NCBI GenBank assembly: GCA_028727785.1
Contig: JAQYNQ010000073.1
Span: forward strand, 1 to 55,833
DNA: 55,833 bases
Reading direction: 5' to 3'
DNA from: Eubacteriaceae bacterium
GTDB lineage: Bacteria > Bacillota > Clostridia > Peptostreptococcales > Anaerovoracaceae
Every line of letters begins with the position of its first letter. The first letter of the stretch is position 1. This document shows, one piece after another, positions 10,165 through 19,075 of this stretch. The notes under the pieces are model-generated. The model saw nothing but the letters and a program-made list of their open reading frames with translations. It was not told the DNA's origin and searched no databases. The position numbers were made by a program, and so were the translations under genes.

Positions 10165-11907
10165 CTATAAGCACTTAAGTTCTTTCTGTATTTCCATAGT
10201 TCTGAGCATCAGCTCTGTAATCTTATCCTGGTTCTCTTCTTCATCTGCCATATCAAGCATCGTATTAATTCTATCCAGTTCCTGATTCAAGAGCATTTTT
10301 CGCCATGTACTAATGCATTCCCGAAAAACCTGTTCCTCATTGCCTGCCGTTATGACGCTATCAACTATTTCCTGCAGAAGTCCCGCTTCGCTTACAGGCA
10401 ACCCGTCCATAATCATTTTCAGGTCAATGCGTTCAGTTTTCTCATGCTCAGCCTTCAGAATTTCATATATCTTTCTTCCGAAGTCACTTGTGAATACACT
10501 TTCATAATCTTTAAGTCTGTCAATGTATTCCTCTTCGGTAAGAGCCACCTTAATTAAAGTTTTTTCTACAGGACTCATTTCCTGTACAATATTTTCTTCA
10601 GAGTCTCTCTTAAGAGGAATATTTCTGATTTCATCACCGGATGTGCCTTCAAGTTCACGTCTGATTGCCACCTCAGATATCCTTATGTCCCGTGAAACTT
10701 TCTTAATATATATGTCCTGCTCAACCGGACTGAGTTCCCTAAGTATTTCTACAGCCTTCTTCATATAGTCCAGCCGGTCCTCATCTCTTGAAAAATCAAA
10801 ACCCACTTTGGCTGATTCCAATTTGTAGTCGGCATAAGGCAATGCCTCATTTTCAATTAAGTCCAGGAAAGCCTGTTTTCCGTTTTTCTTGATAAATTCG
10901 TCAGGATCCTTTCCATCCGTAACATGTAGTACCTTAACCTTCAGGCCTTCCTTCCGAAGTATTTCCATACCTCTCAAGGCCGCTGTCCGACCCGCATTGT
11001 CGGCATCGTAAGTCAAAACTACATTTTTCGTGTATCTCTTTATCAGTCTTGCCTGATTCTCGGTTAGTGCAGTACCAAGAGAAGCTGCAACATTTTTAAT
11101 TCCACTCTGATACAGTGAAATTACATCCATATATCCTTCAACGATAATGATAAAATCAGCTTTACCAACATCCTGTCTGGAAAGATTCAGACCGTATAAA
11201 TTGTTCTTCTTCTGAAAAATTCTGCTTTCCGGTGAATTCAGATACTTGGGATTATCATTTGGATCTATTGCACGTCCACCAAAGCCGATGACCTTCCCAT
11301 TTGTACTGATTATTGGAAAAATAGGTCTGTTTCTGAACTTGTCATAAAACTTGCCATTCTTTTCAGAGACCAAACCAAGCTCTAACATAATCTTTTTTTC
11401 GACACCCTCCGACAAAAGGAAATTATATAGGCTGTCCCTTTGTTCATCAGCATAACCAATGCCGAATTTTTTTAATATGGCAGGTGTTATACTGCGACCG
11501 TGCATATACGCATAACCTTTATTTGCCTTCTCCGTAAATGATCTGTAGAAGAACTGTGCTGCCAGCTTGTTTGCACGATAATATTCGCCTCGATTGTCAT
11601 TATAGGATGTTTTCTCAATAGTTATTCCATATTCACCTGCTATTTTCTCAATAGCTTCGCCAAAATTCAGATTATAATGACGTTCTACAAACTCAATTAC
11701 ATCGCCTGTAGCACCACAACCAAAGCAGGTAAAAATCTGTTTGGTTTCAGACACAACAAAAGAAGGTGTCTTCTCGTTATGGAAAGGACAACATCCCTTG
11801 TAATTTGAGCCTGCCCTTTTTAACTGCACTGTGCGACCTACTACATCAACGATATTCACCTGACTTTTTATAGTTTCAATTGTTGAATTTGAAAAGGAAA
11901 ATCCCAT
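10165..11907 (-). CDS. dnaG: DNA primase
   Basis: A 580-residue DnaG with an N-terminal CHC2 zinc ribbon (CPFHNEKTPSF then FTCFGCGATGD, about residues 40-70), the catalytic core, and a TOPRIM domain with the IIVEGYMDVISL glutamate and the TYDADNAGR aspartates. A helicase-binding C-terminal domain follows. It makes RNA primers at the replication fork. I chose the ATG at 11907 because GGAGGTCTTA lies right before it. A GTG seven codons upstream would put the ribosome binding site inside the gene. It leads the dnaG-rpoD-trmK-nif3 cluster. Confidence 0.96.
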   Translation of the reverse strand: MGFSFSNSTIETIKSQVNIVDVVGRTVQLKRAGSNYKGCCPFHNEKTPSFVVSETKQIFTCFGCGATGDVIEFVERHYNLNFGEAIEKIAGEYGITIEKTSYNDNRGEYYRANKLAAQFFYRSFTEKANKGYAYMHGRSITPAILKKFGIGYADEQRDSLYNFLLSEGVEKKIMLELGLVSEKNGKFYDKFRNRPIFPIISTNGKVIGFGGRAIDPNDNPKYLNSPESRIFQKKNNLYGLNLSRQDVGKADFIIIVEGYMDVISLYQSGIKNVAASLGTALTENQARLIKRYTKNVVLTYDADNAGRTAALRGMEILRKEGLKVKVLHVTDGKDPDEFIKKNGKQAFLDLIENEALPYADYKLESAKVGFDFSRDEDRLDYMKKAVEILRELSPVEQDIYIKKVSRDIRISEVAIRRELEGTSGDEIRNIPLKRDSEENIVQEMSPVEKTLIKVALTEEEYIDRLKDYESVFTSDFGRKIYEILKAEHEKTERIDLKMIMDGLPVSEAGLLQEIVDSVITAGNEEQVFRECISTWRKMLLNQELDRINTMLDMADEEENQDKITELMLRTMEIQKELKCL

Positions 11908-11993
11908 TAAGACCTCCAAATATCTCACTTCAATGCTTTATTCTGCATAATACGAGGTTTTCCTTTATTTTTTTTAAAAATATTATTTCCAGG

Positions 11994-13004
11994 TTATTTC
12001 CATCCTTTAGGCACAAAGAGATCTGAATACAGATTAATTGCAAATCTGTCAGTCATCCCTGCAACATAATCCTTTACAATGGTATCTACCCCATCCTTAT
12101 CCATTAGCATCTGAAGCTCTTCGGGAACTTTTTCCGGATATTTGATAAAATAATCATATAAGGAACTTATAACGACTTCTACTTTAAGAAGATCTTCTTC
12201 TTTCTTAACTTTATCGCTCTTGTAAACGTTGGCAAACATGAAGTTTCTTAAAATATTAAGCTGCTCAGCATGTTCGTCATCCATTCTGACAAAATCCTTG
12301 CCGTCACTGAAAGCTACAACATTAGATACCATGCAGTCTATTCTCTCTCTATGGCCGTATCCAAACAGTTCCAGAGCACTCTTAGGTAAATCATTGACAG
12401 TAATTACTCCACTTCTGACTGCATCGTCAATATCGTGATTAATATAGGCAATTCTATCACTTATTTTCACTATCTGTCCTTCAAGAGTGGCTGCAGGAAG
12501 ACTGCCTGTATGGTTACGTATTCCGTCCCTTACTTCAAAAGTCAGATTCATTCCTCTTCTGTTTGGAGTCGATTCAAGTACTTCCGCAACACGCAGGCTC
12601 TGTTCATTATGTTGAAAGCCTCCCGGATACAGTCTGTTAAGCACCATTTCTCCATTGTGTCCAAAAGGAGTATGCCCTAAATCATGCCCCATGGCAATTG
12701 CCTCAGTCAAATCCTCATTTAGATTAAGACTTCTTGCTATTGTTCTTGCAACCTGCATAACTTCAAGAGTGTGTGTAAGTCGTGTCCTGTAATGATCCCC
12801 TTCAGGAGAAAGGAATACCTGCGTCTTATGCATAAGACGTCTGAAAGCCTTTGAATGAATAATTCTGTCTCTGTCCCTCTGAAACTCAGTTCTGAAAGGA
12901 CACGGCTCCTCGTATGTTTCTCTTCCTTTTGATTCACATGATTTTACAGCTTTCTCTGAAAGTAAAGCCATTTCTCTTTTTTCCAAATCTTCCCTATACA
13001 ACAT
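11994..13004 (-). CDS. dgt: dGTP triphosphohydrolase-like HD-domain protein
   Basis: A 336-residue HD-domain phosphohydrolase of the dGTPase family (short form). Metal ligands are seen in THTLEVMQVARTIAR and in the HD motif GHDLGHTPFGHNGE, with later conserved SDRIAYINHDIDDA. Family members remove triphosphate from dGTP or other dNTPs and so affect dNTP pools and mutation rates. Specificity cannot be read from sequence. It ends 86 bases before the dnaG start and begins 2 bases after dut, so dut-dgt is a nucleotide-pool sanitation pair ahead of primase. Confidence 0.93.
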   Translation of the reverse strand: MLYREDLEKREMALLSEKAVKSCESKGRETYEEPCPFRTEFQRDRDRIIHSKAFRRLMHKTQVFLSPEGDHYRTRLTHTLEVMQVARTIARSLNLNEDLTEAIAMGHDLGHTPFGHNGEMVLNRLYPGGFQHNEQSLRVAEVLESTPNRRGMNLTFEVRDGIRNHTGSLPAATLEGQIVKISDRIAYINHDIDDAVRSGVITVNDLPKSALELFGYGHRERIDCMVSNVVAFSDGKDFVRMDDEHAEQLNILRNFMFANVYKSDKVKKEEDLLKVEVVISSLYDYFIKYPEKVPEELQMLMDKDGVDTIVKDYVAGMTDRFAINLYSDLFVPKGWK

Positions 13005-13006
13005 TC

Positions 13007-13435
13007 TTAAACTCCTGTATGCCCAAAGCCTCCGCCACCGCGTTCAGTGTCGCCAAGCTCATCAACAATATTAAAACAAACATGCTCATAGCGATTAACA
13101 ACTACCTGTGCAATACGGTCTCCATTGTTTATTATGAAATCCTCGTTACCCCAGTTAATAAGGATTACGCCGATTTCACCTCTATAGTCTGAGTCTATGG
13201 TTCCTATCCCGTTAACAAGTCCAATTCCCTTCTTCAGAGCCAGTCCGCTTCTTCCCCTCACCTGTGCTTCATAGCCTGCAGGCAGTTCAATAAACAGACC
13301 TGTTGGTACAAGTTTTCTTTCTCCGGGTTTCAGAACTACCGGCTCTTCCAGATACGCAGAAATATCAAAACCGGCAGATCCTGCGGTCTTATATTCCGGT
13401 ATGATTCCACTTTTACTTACAATTTTTATTTCCAT
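13007..13435 (-). CDS. dut: dUTP diphosphatase
   Basis: A 142-residue trimeric-type dUTPase with all five motifs: [32 protein letters not shown] (with the catalytic aspartate), GDRIAQVVV, and the C-terminal glycine-rich lid [10 protein letters not shown]. It hydrolyses dUTP to dUMP, supplying thymidylate synthesis and keeping uracil out of DNA. It is the first gene of the dut-dgt pair. The opposite strand starts the cysteine-rich gene 94 bases away. Confidence 0.97.
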   Translation of the reverse strand: MEIKIVSKSGIIPEYKTAGSAGFDISAYLEEPVVLKPGERKLVPTGLFIELPAGYEAQVRGRSGLALKKGIGLVNGIGTIDSDYRGEIGVILINWGNEDFIINNGDRIAQVVVNRYEHVCFNIVDELGDTERGGGGFGHTGV

Positions 13436-13529
13436 ATTATTTACCTCTCGGTCAATTGTAACACAAAGGCTATGAAATTCATATATATATCACGAAAGAT
13501 TATATAACCGTAAGGAGGTTTAAGCATTT

Positions 13530-14444
13530 ATGATTCCAGATAATGTTAATACGACTCCAATATATGTTCAGCAGGTATTTGATGCCGTTAAATTTAATAT
13601 GCAGGGTATGAGAACCTTCAATGACCACAAATTTAAGCCTTGTATTCCATGTGGTCACAGAATTAAAAGAGTTGTAGATATAAGATGCAGACGATTTTTT
13701 AATCCGTACAATGTGGAAGATGAAAGAAATTTCACTCTTGATGTGGACACAAGCATTTCAGGTGCTGCTTTCCTTCAGGACAGTAAAGGAAACTATCTTA
13801 AAGTTGTAGGTGCTGACGGTACATATTCAGAAAGAATAGTGTATGCGGAAAGTTCCGGATGCGAAGACAACTGCAAAAGCACGCCTGTTTTTGGAACGCA
13901 CAATGTGTCTGTCTATGGAGATGTTACTATTGAAATTGATTTACTGATTTGTGACAGCTGTGGCAATGATGATATCTTCACAATCTGTACAGATGTAACA
14001 GTTGCAAAACCGGAACATCCTATGGTACTGACAAACTTCTTTGAAATTTGTGTTCCGAATTCAACAGAAACAGTCTTTCTTCCAAGATTTACTGAATTCT
14101 GTAATTCGTCCTGTGAAGCAAGACTGGCGACAAACAATTGCGGCAGAGATCTGTCCGTTGACAACTGTGGTCAGGTTACCGGAAACATTTTAGTTGCCAT
14201 CTGTCTGACTTGTGAAAAGAAAATTGTTGCTCCTGTGCAGCTTTGTGTTTTATCTACAGGCTATCTAAATGCTCCAACACAGCAGCATAACATAACATGC
14301 AGTTTTCCTAGCCTGTTTCCATCAGAATTAGACTGCTGCAGAAACAATCTTTGCGAGCACAATGATGATGAATGCTGTGAGCCATGTGAACCCTGCAAAT
14401 CTGCAGAGTGTGAAAAGCCACAAAGACCAATGCCAAGAAGATAG
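13530..14444 (+). CDS. Cysteine-rich protein of unknown function (candidate spore or surface protein)
   Basis: A 304-residue soluble protein I do not recognise with confidence. It has no signal peptide or membrane segment. Cysteines are frequent throughout, often as CxxC pairs (CIPCGHR, CDSCGN, CLTCEKK), and the tail is a Cys/Glu/Asp cluster (CCEPCEPCKSAEC) ending in basic residues. The middle looks beta-rich with repeated short hydrophobic strands. Such composition fits disulfide or metal cross-linked coat proteins of spore formers, but that is inference only. AAGGAGG precedes the ATG. It is monocistronic, between its own upstream region and a strong terminator. Confidence 0.75.
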   Translation: MIPDNVNTTPIYVQQVFDAVKFNMQGMRTFNDHKFKPCIPCGHRIKRVVDIRCRRFFNPYNVEDERNFTLDVDTSISGAAFLQDSKGNYLKVVGADGTYSERIVYAESSGCEDNCKSTPVFGTHNVSVYGDVTIEIDLLICDSCGNDDIFTICTDVTVAKPEHPMVLTNFFEICVPNSTETVFLPRFTEFCNSSCEARLATNNCGRDLSVDNCGQVTGNILVAICLTCEKKIVAPVQLCVLSTGYLNAPTQQHNITCSFPSLFPSELDCCRNNLCEHNDDECCEPCEPCKSAECEKPQRPMPRR

Positions 14445-14452
14445 AAAAAAAT

Positions 14453-14475
14453 AATGGGGCTGTCGCAGCCCCATT
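14453..14475. terminator. Bidirectional intrinsic terminator
   Basis: A perfect 10-bp stem (AATGGGGCTG pairing with CAGCCCCATT) with a TCG loop, flanked by A7 on one side and T-rich sequence on the other. It ends the cysteine-rich gene on the plus strand and the amino-acid salvage operon on the minus strand. Confidence 0.88.
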
Positions 14476-14519
14476 TTAAATTAGCTTTTTAATTATTTAC
14501 GAATTTTGAGCGGCTCTGT

Positions 14520-15689
14520 CTATCCTTCAAAATCCCTCTTCATAGCGGCAATTTTTTCTTCATCACTGAAAATAGCTGCAATCTGACGGGCGATAATTGT
14601 TGCACCGTTCTGCATTGCTTCATAAGCCCTCTCTGTATTCATACATTCAGCAAAACCTCTCGTGTGAATAGCCACATCATGATCTGAAACCTGAACGCAT
14701 GGATGGAATGTAGGACATACATAGCTTACGTTACCACAGTCTGATGAACCAAAAATCTTTTCCGGATCGCCGTTGAGAGGTAAATTCAATTCCTTATAAA
14801 TTTCAGTAAGAACAGCTTCACCTGTAGCATTTGGTTTTAAGTTGTCATAAGTTTCTGCTGTCGGTTCTTTTTCAAAAGTAGTCTGAGTTGAAATAGCAGC
14901 ACCTCTTGCACAGTCATCAACCTTGGCAATTGCGTCCTGTAATCTTGATTTTTCAAGAGCACGGACATAGAATTCTGCAGTAACATATTCAGGAACGATA
15001 TTAGGAGCTTCTCCTCCGTTTCTGATAATACCGTGAATCTGTACATCAGGTAAAACGTGCTGTCTTAACATATCTGTTGCGTGGAACATAAGCTGAGCAC
15101 CGTTAAAAGCGTTATTACCATCCCAAGGTGCCGATGAAGCGTGACTTGCTTTACCATGGAAAGTATATAAGTCGCATGAAAGAGCCTGAAGTTTTGGTTT
15201 AACAAGGTTGTAGTTATATAGATGAACCATGATGCTCATGTCATATTTATCAAATATACCGTCTTTTACCATCTGTGCCTTGGCTCCTGCAGTTTCTTCA
15301 ATAGGTGTTCCGATAATATGAATATCAGCGTTAAGTTCATCCTGCAGATCCTTTGTTGCAAGACCTGCAAGAACACTGATTGCAGCTGATAAGCAGTGTC
15401 CGCATGCATGACCTATTTCAGGCAGTGCATCATATTCCGTCATAATTGCAATCTTATAATTATGATTATCTGTTCCATACACAGCTTTAAATGCAGTATC
15501 CAGACCTGCAAAAGGATACTCAGTTTCAAAACCTTTTCCCTTTAACAGTTCAACAATTTTTCTGGATGATTCATATTCTTCACCGGAAATCTCAGGGTTT
15601 TCAAATAAGTCTACATTCAGTTCAAAAGCCTCATCTTTATATTCAGCAATCTTTTTTGCAATAGCTTCTTTGAGCTCAAAATAGTTCAT
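14520..15689 (-). CDS. M20 family metallo-amidohydrolase (AbgB/PM20D2-like)
   Basis: A 389-residue M20D-type peptidase/amidohydrolase. EYDALPEIGHACGHCLSAA carries the usual metal-site histidine and cysteine region of this branch, with EETAGAK (catalytic-base glutamate) after it and an internal dimerisation domain. Relatives cut p-aminobenzoyl-glutamate, aminoacyl dipeptides or N-acyl amino acids. The exact substrate is unknown. It is the last gene of the five-gene operon, 17 bases after the D-aminoacylase gene, which suggests that it hydrolyses an amide bond in the same set of acylated or peptidic substrates. Confidence 0.88.
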   Translation of the reverse strand: MNYFELKEAIAKKIAEYKDEAFELNVDLFENPEISGEEYESSRKIVELLKGKGFETEYPFAGLDTAFKAVYGTDNHNYKIAIMTEYDALPEIGHACGHCLSAAISVLAGLATKDLQDELNADIHIIGTPIEETAGAKAQMVKDGIFDKYDMSIMVHLYNYNLVKPKLQALSCDLYTFHGKASHASSAPWDGNNAFNGAQLMFHATDMLRQHVLPDVQIHGIIRNGGEAPNIVPEYVTAEFYVRALEKSRLQDAIAKVDDCARGAAISTQTTFEKEPTAETYDNLKPNATGEAVLTEIYKELNLPLNGDPEKIFGSSDCGNVSYVCPTFHPCVQVSDHDVAIHTRGFAECMNTERAYEAMQNGATIIARQIAAIFSDEEKIAAMKRDFEG

Positions 15690-15706
15690 AATATTGCCCC
15701 CCTTCT

Positions 15707-17062
15707 CTATTTATAGCTGATGAATCTACCCAGTCTTCCATTAACAGTTGTCTTTCCTTCTGTTGCCATCTTTCCTCCAATAAATACATAATCAATTCCT
15801 TCAGGCTGGATATGTAAATCCTGGAAAGTTGCACCGTCAATAATTGTGTCAGGATTGAAAACTGTAATGTCCGCATCAGCACCTACCTTGATAATACCTT
15901 TATTGTCAAGGCCGAGCACCTTGGCAGGTTCTAATGTCATCTTTCTCAGTGCATCAATTAAAGGAAGTACCTTTTCTTCTCTTACATACTTGCCAAGAAC
16001 TCTTGGGAAAGTACCTGCAGCTCTAGGATGTCCGTTGCCGTTTGTTATAATAGCATCACTTGCAACCATGCCGTATTTGTTTGCAATTGCGGCAGCAATT
16101 TCCTCTTCATTCATTACAAATGCAACTGCAAGCATTTCAGGATATTCTTCTCTTACCTTTTCAAAGATTTCTTTATTACATCTAACGTTCTTATATGGTT
16201 CGTCTGTCAGAAGAATATCGCTGTAGTCCTTTTTCCAGTCATCAAAGCATCCGTCTTCAAAAACAGCTGATCCCATGAGAGTTGAAAAGGCATTATATGG
16301 ATATGTATCGTAGTTAAGTCTAGGATTCTTTTCCATTGCGTCATTAATTGCCTCAAGAGACTCCTTCATGAAGCCCATAGCAGAGCAGCTTGAGAGATGT
16401 GATATCTGGAATTTCATAGGAATTTCCTCAGCAAACTTTATCATTTCTTCAATGCTTTCGATATCATTTATGCAGTCATTTCTGTAATGTGCTGCAAGGA
16501 TAAGATTCGGATCATCACTTACACCTGCTGCATACAGCATTTCATCATATGTAATGCCTGGGTCATATTCGATACCAAATGAGACGCCGAAGGCACCTTC
16601 ATCAAGCTCTCTCTTAAGAAGCTTTCTTATTTCTTCTCTCTGCTCTAAAGTTGCTTCCTCATATCTTCCGATTCCCAGCTGATATCTGAACTGATTGTAA
16701 CCGGCTAGCATAATGTAGTTTATCGGACTTCCGCCCATTCTTTCAATTGCTGCCTTAAATTCTGAAAGATCCTGATTCTGAAGACCGCAGTTTCCGCCCA
16801 CTGCAGTTGTAACACCCATTTCCAGCATCATCTGGGCAATAACATACTTGTCCCCTTCAGTAAGAAACTTTTCTTCATGCATATGGATATCAATAAAGCC
16901 CGGTGAAACAACGTCACCTTTAACATCAATCACCTTTGCAGCTTCAGGAGTTTCATTACCTATGAAAACGATTTTTCCGCCGTCAATACCAACGTTTCCT
17001 TTTACCATTTCTCCCTTTTCATAGTCAGGATACTGTCCGTTCACTAACAATAAATCAATCAT
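15707..17062 (-). CDS. N-acyl-D-amino-acid deacylase family amidohydrolase
   Basis: A 451-residue amidohydrolase-superfamily enzyme. It has the metal HxH motif (FIDIHMHEEKF), a VGGNCGLQ segment typical of D-aminoacylases, SHLSSCSAMG, and the late signature NGNGHPRAAGTFPRVLGKYV, which in the family is the SDG-GHPRxxGTFPRxLG region. Family enzymes deacylate N-acyl-D-amino acids or N-acyl-D-glutamate/aspartate. D-specificity here is inferred from family resemblance. Its start overlaps the stop of the preceding hydrolase gene by 4 bases, indicating translational coupling. Confidence 0.9.
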   Translation of the reverse strand: MIDLLLVNGQYPDYEKGEMVKGNVGIDGGKIVFIGNETPEAAKVIDVKGDVVSPGFIDIHMHEEKFLTEGDKYVIAQMMLEMGVTTAVGGNCGLQNQDLSEFKAAIERMGGSPINYIMLAGYNQFRYQLGIGRYEEATLEQREEIRKLLKRELDEGAFGVSFGIEYDPGITYDEMLYAAGVSDDPNLILAAHYRNDCINDIESIEEMIKFAEEIPMKFQISHLSSCSAMGFMKESLEAINDAMEKNPRLNYDTYPYNAFSTLMGSAVFEDGCFDDWKKDYSDILLTDEPYKNVRCNKEIFEKVREEYPEMLAVAFVMNEEEIAAAIANKYGMVASDAIITNGNGHPRAAGTFPRVLGKYVREEKVLPLIDALRKMTLEPAKVLGLDNKGIIKVGADADITVFNPDTIIDGATFQDLHIQPEGIDYVFIGGKMATEGKTTVNGRLGRFISYK

Positions 17063-17997
17063 TTCTTAAATACCTCCACTATATGTTTTATGGTGTACTT
17101 TGCATTTTCCAGAAACGCAGCCTTTGGCTGAGCTTTTCCTCTTTCTTCTGACCAGTATTCTTCTTCATATTTTGCCATAAGCTCGTCAAAACTCATTCCT
17201 TCATCATACCAGTACAATATTTTTTCCTTCTCTTCATTGGCGAAGGATTTATATAAATCAAAGTATTTGTCCACAAAACTGTCAGGAACAATTCCATAAT
17301 GTGGACCAATTATGTGCTTTGCACCATAAGCCTTGCATTTGTCTGCTGACTCCAGCGTATCACTGAAACTTTTTAAAATAGCTGTGTGTATAAGCTGAGT
17401 ATTTCGTAAAACTCCGGTACTTTCACATGCAAACATTATACTGTAAGGTTCTAAAACATATGTCATAGAGCAGTCAGTATGCCCTTTAGTTTCAAGAACC
17501 TTAATATATTCATGGTCACTTAATCTTATTTCATCGCCATCTCTGACAATGTGATCAATTCTTAATCCATCCACGGAAACAGGCTCTTTTGAATCCACAA
17601 AGTTGTCTCTTGCAGATTCACCCAGTCGTTTCATAGTCTTTTTTGCACCTTCACTTGCGAAAACAGATTTACTCTTTTCGGCACCACAAACAACGGCATC
17701 CGGATATTCTTTAAGTATATAAGGCAATGCACCTATATGGTCATAATGAGTGTGCGAAATTAATATAAAGTCAATTCCGCTCCGATGATGCAGTTTCAGT
17801 GCTTTCTTTATATTACTTACGAGCCCTTCATGACAGTATGCCATCCCGCAGTCATAAAGTGCTGTTTTTTCCTCACTAACTATAAGCAGTGATTCTCCTC
17901 CGTATCCCGCTGTTACTCTGATAATGTTTGTGGGATAGTCGAAGCGGTCATGCTCCGGAAAATCCACATATATTGAACTTGAATAATCTCTATGCAT
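17059..17997 (-). CDS. Metallo-beta-lactamase-fold hydrolase
   Basis: A 312-residue MBL-fold protein. The metal motif HTHYDHIG (HxHxDH) is at about residues 82-89, with later ligands in GHTDCSMTYV and a C-terminal GPHYG histidine. The fold covers hydrolysis of esters, lactones, amides and thioesters, so the reaction is open. Position between a permease and a D-aminoacylase suggests that it hydrolyses the same imported compounds or a product of theirs. Overlaps of 8 bases upstream and 4 bases downstream show tight coupling. Confidence 0.88.
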   Translation of the reverse strand: MHRDYSSSIYVDFPEHDRFDYPTNIIRVTAGYGGESLLIVSEEKTALYDCGMAYCHEGLVSNIKKALKLHHRSGIDFILISHTHYDHIGALPYILKEYPDAVVCGAEKSKSVFASEGAKKTMKRLGESARDNFVDSKEPVSVDGLRIDHIVRDGDEIRLSDHEYIKVLETKGHTDCSMTYVLEPYSIMFACESTGVLRNTQLIHTAILKSFSDTLESADKCKAYGAKHIIGPHYGIVPDSFVDKYFDLYKSFANEEKEKILYWYDEGMSFDELMAKYEEEYWSEERGKAQPKAAFLENAKYTIKHIVEVFKK

Positions 17998-19075
17998 TTT
18001 CTTTCTCAGTCTTTTTTTCCTCTCTGTAAGTTTTGATGAAATTAATTATGACGCAGGTGATAATCACAAGGCCAATGTAACCCTCAAAAGGATATAGGAA
18101 TGAAACGATTACTTTAAATCCGGTAAGGCTTCCCAGAAACCCTACAAGAGTTGTAACAACAATAATAGGTTTTTTCTTCGGACCTTCTGGTATCATAACA
18201 GTAAACCCATAGAATACACTGGTGGCCGCAGAATAAATGGCCGCAAACAGTACCCCTCCAAAAAGAAGATTTGCAACCCATGAGATTTTTGCAGAATAAG
18301 CTAGCATAGGTAAGTCCATACTGTCTGAAAAAGCCATATCCTTTCGAAGAGCCGTTACAAGGACAATGGTCAAAACTCCCAGAAGCAGACCTCCAAGTCC
18401 TGCACCGGCAACAGCATGCTTTCTGTTCTTTGAATTAACCGCCGCTGATCCAAGCAGAGGAATCAAAGCGATAATGTTGTATGATACGAAAATTACAGCT
18501 GCAAGAAGCCAGTCCGGTGCCATATTACTAGGGGTAAATCCCTCTGTTGCACCACTTTGTTCTATATCCGAAAATGACACAATTGCACATAGTCCAACAT
18601 CTATTACAAACAGCACAGGAACTATCTTCTTAAATACTTTTTGAATTCGTTCAAAATCTCCAAGTATGGTGAAAATAACCAGTGCAATTATTATTGCCGC
18701 ACCTACTGCTCTGTGAACACCAAACTGCTGGTTCAGAAAAGAACCGCCGGCGGCGGACATAGATACAATCACAGGATAAAGCATCAGTGAAATACAGGTG
18801 GCAAATATCCTGCCCATAAGCGGGTGCTTTTCTCCCATAATCAGTGTCGCCACATCATCTGTACCTTTTGTCACTGCAATGTAGCTGATAATCATTCCTA
18901 TAACAGCAAACAGGACTGTTGCAATAAGAAGGCCCACATAGCCTTTCATCCCGAATACGCCAAAAAACTGCCATCCCTCTCGTCCTGAAGCAAAGCCTGC
19001 ACCCATTATTGTTCCAACATAAAGAGCTGCAACATTAATAAATGTCAGCCCTTGTGATTTTCTGTCATTCTGCAA
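17990..19075 (-). CDS. YkvI family membrane protein (probable amino-acid/ion transporter)
   Basis: A 361-residue protein with about ten transmembrane helices. VAALYVGTIMGAGFASGREGWQFF at the N-terminus is the YkvI-type signature, with an unwound first helix (GAGFASG) as in LeuT-fold transporters. The family is widespread in Firmicutes but its substrates are not well established. Here the operon partners suggest an acylated amino acid, amino acid or peptide. The start overlaps the end of the rarD-like gene by 31 bases. Confidence 0.82.
   Translation of the reverse strand: MQNDRKSQGLTFINVAALYVGTIMGAGFASGREGWQFFGVFGMKGYVGLLIATVLFAVIGMIISYIAVTKGTDDVATLIMGEKHPLMGRIFATCISLMLYPVIVSMSAAGGSFLNQQFGVHRAVGAAIIIALVIFTILGDFERIQKVFKKIVPVLFVIDVGLCAIVSFSDIEQSGATEGFTPSNMAPDWLLAAVIFVSYNIIALIPLLGSAAVNSKNRKHAVAGAGLGGLLLGVLTIVLVTALRKDMAFSDSMDLPMLAYSAKISWVANLLFGGVLFAAIYSAATSVFYGFTVMIPEGPKKKPIIVVTTLVGFLGSLTGFKVIVSFLYPFEGYIGLVIITCVIINFIKTYREEKKTEKENA

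Noticed and set aside
13436..13529. Sporulation sigma promoter ahead of the cysteine-rich gene
   Set aside because: CATATATAT resembles a SigE/SigK -10 element, but no -35 match at a proper distance was found, so it is not listed.
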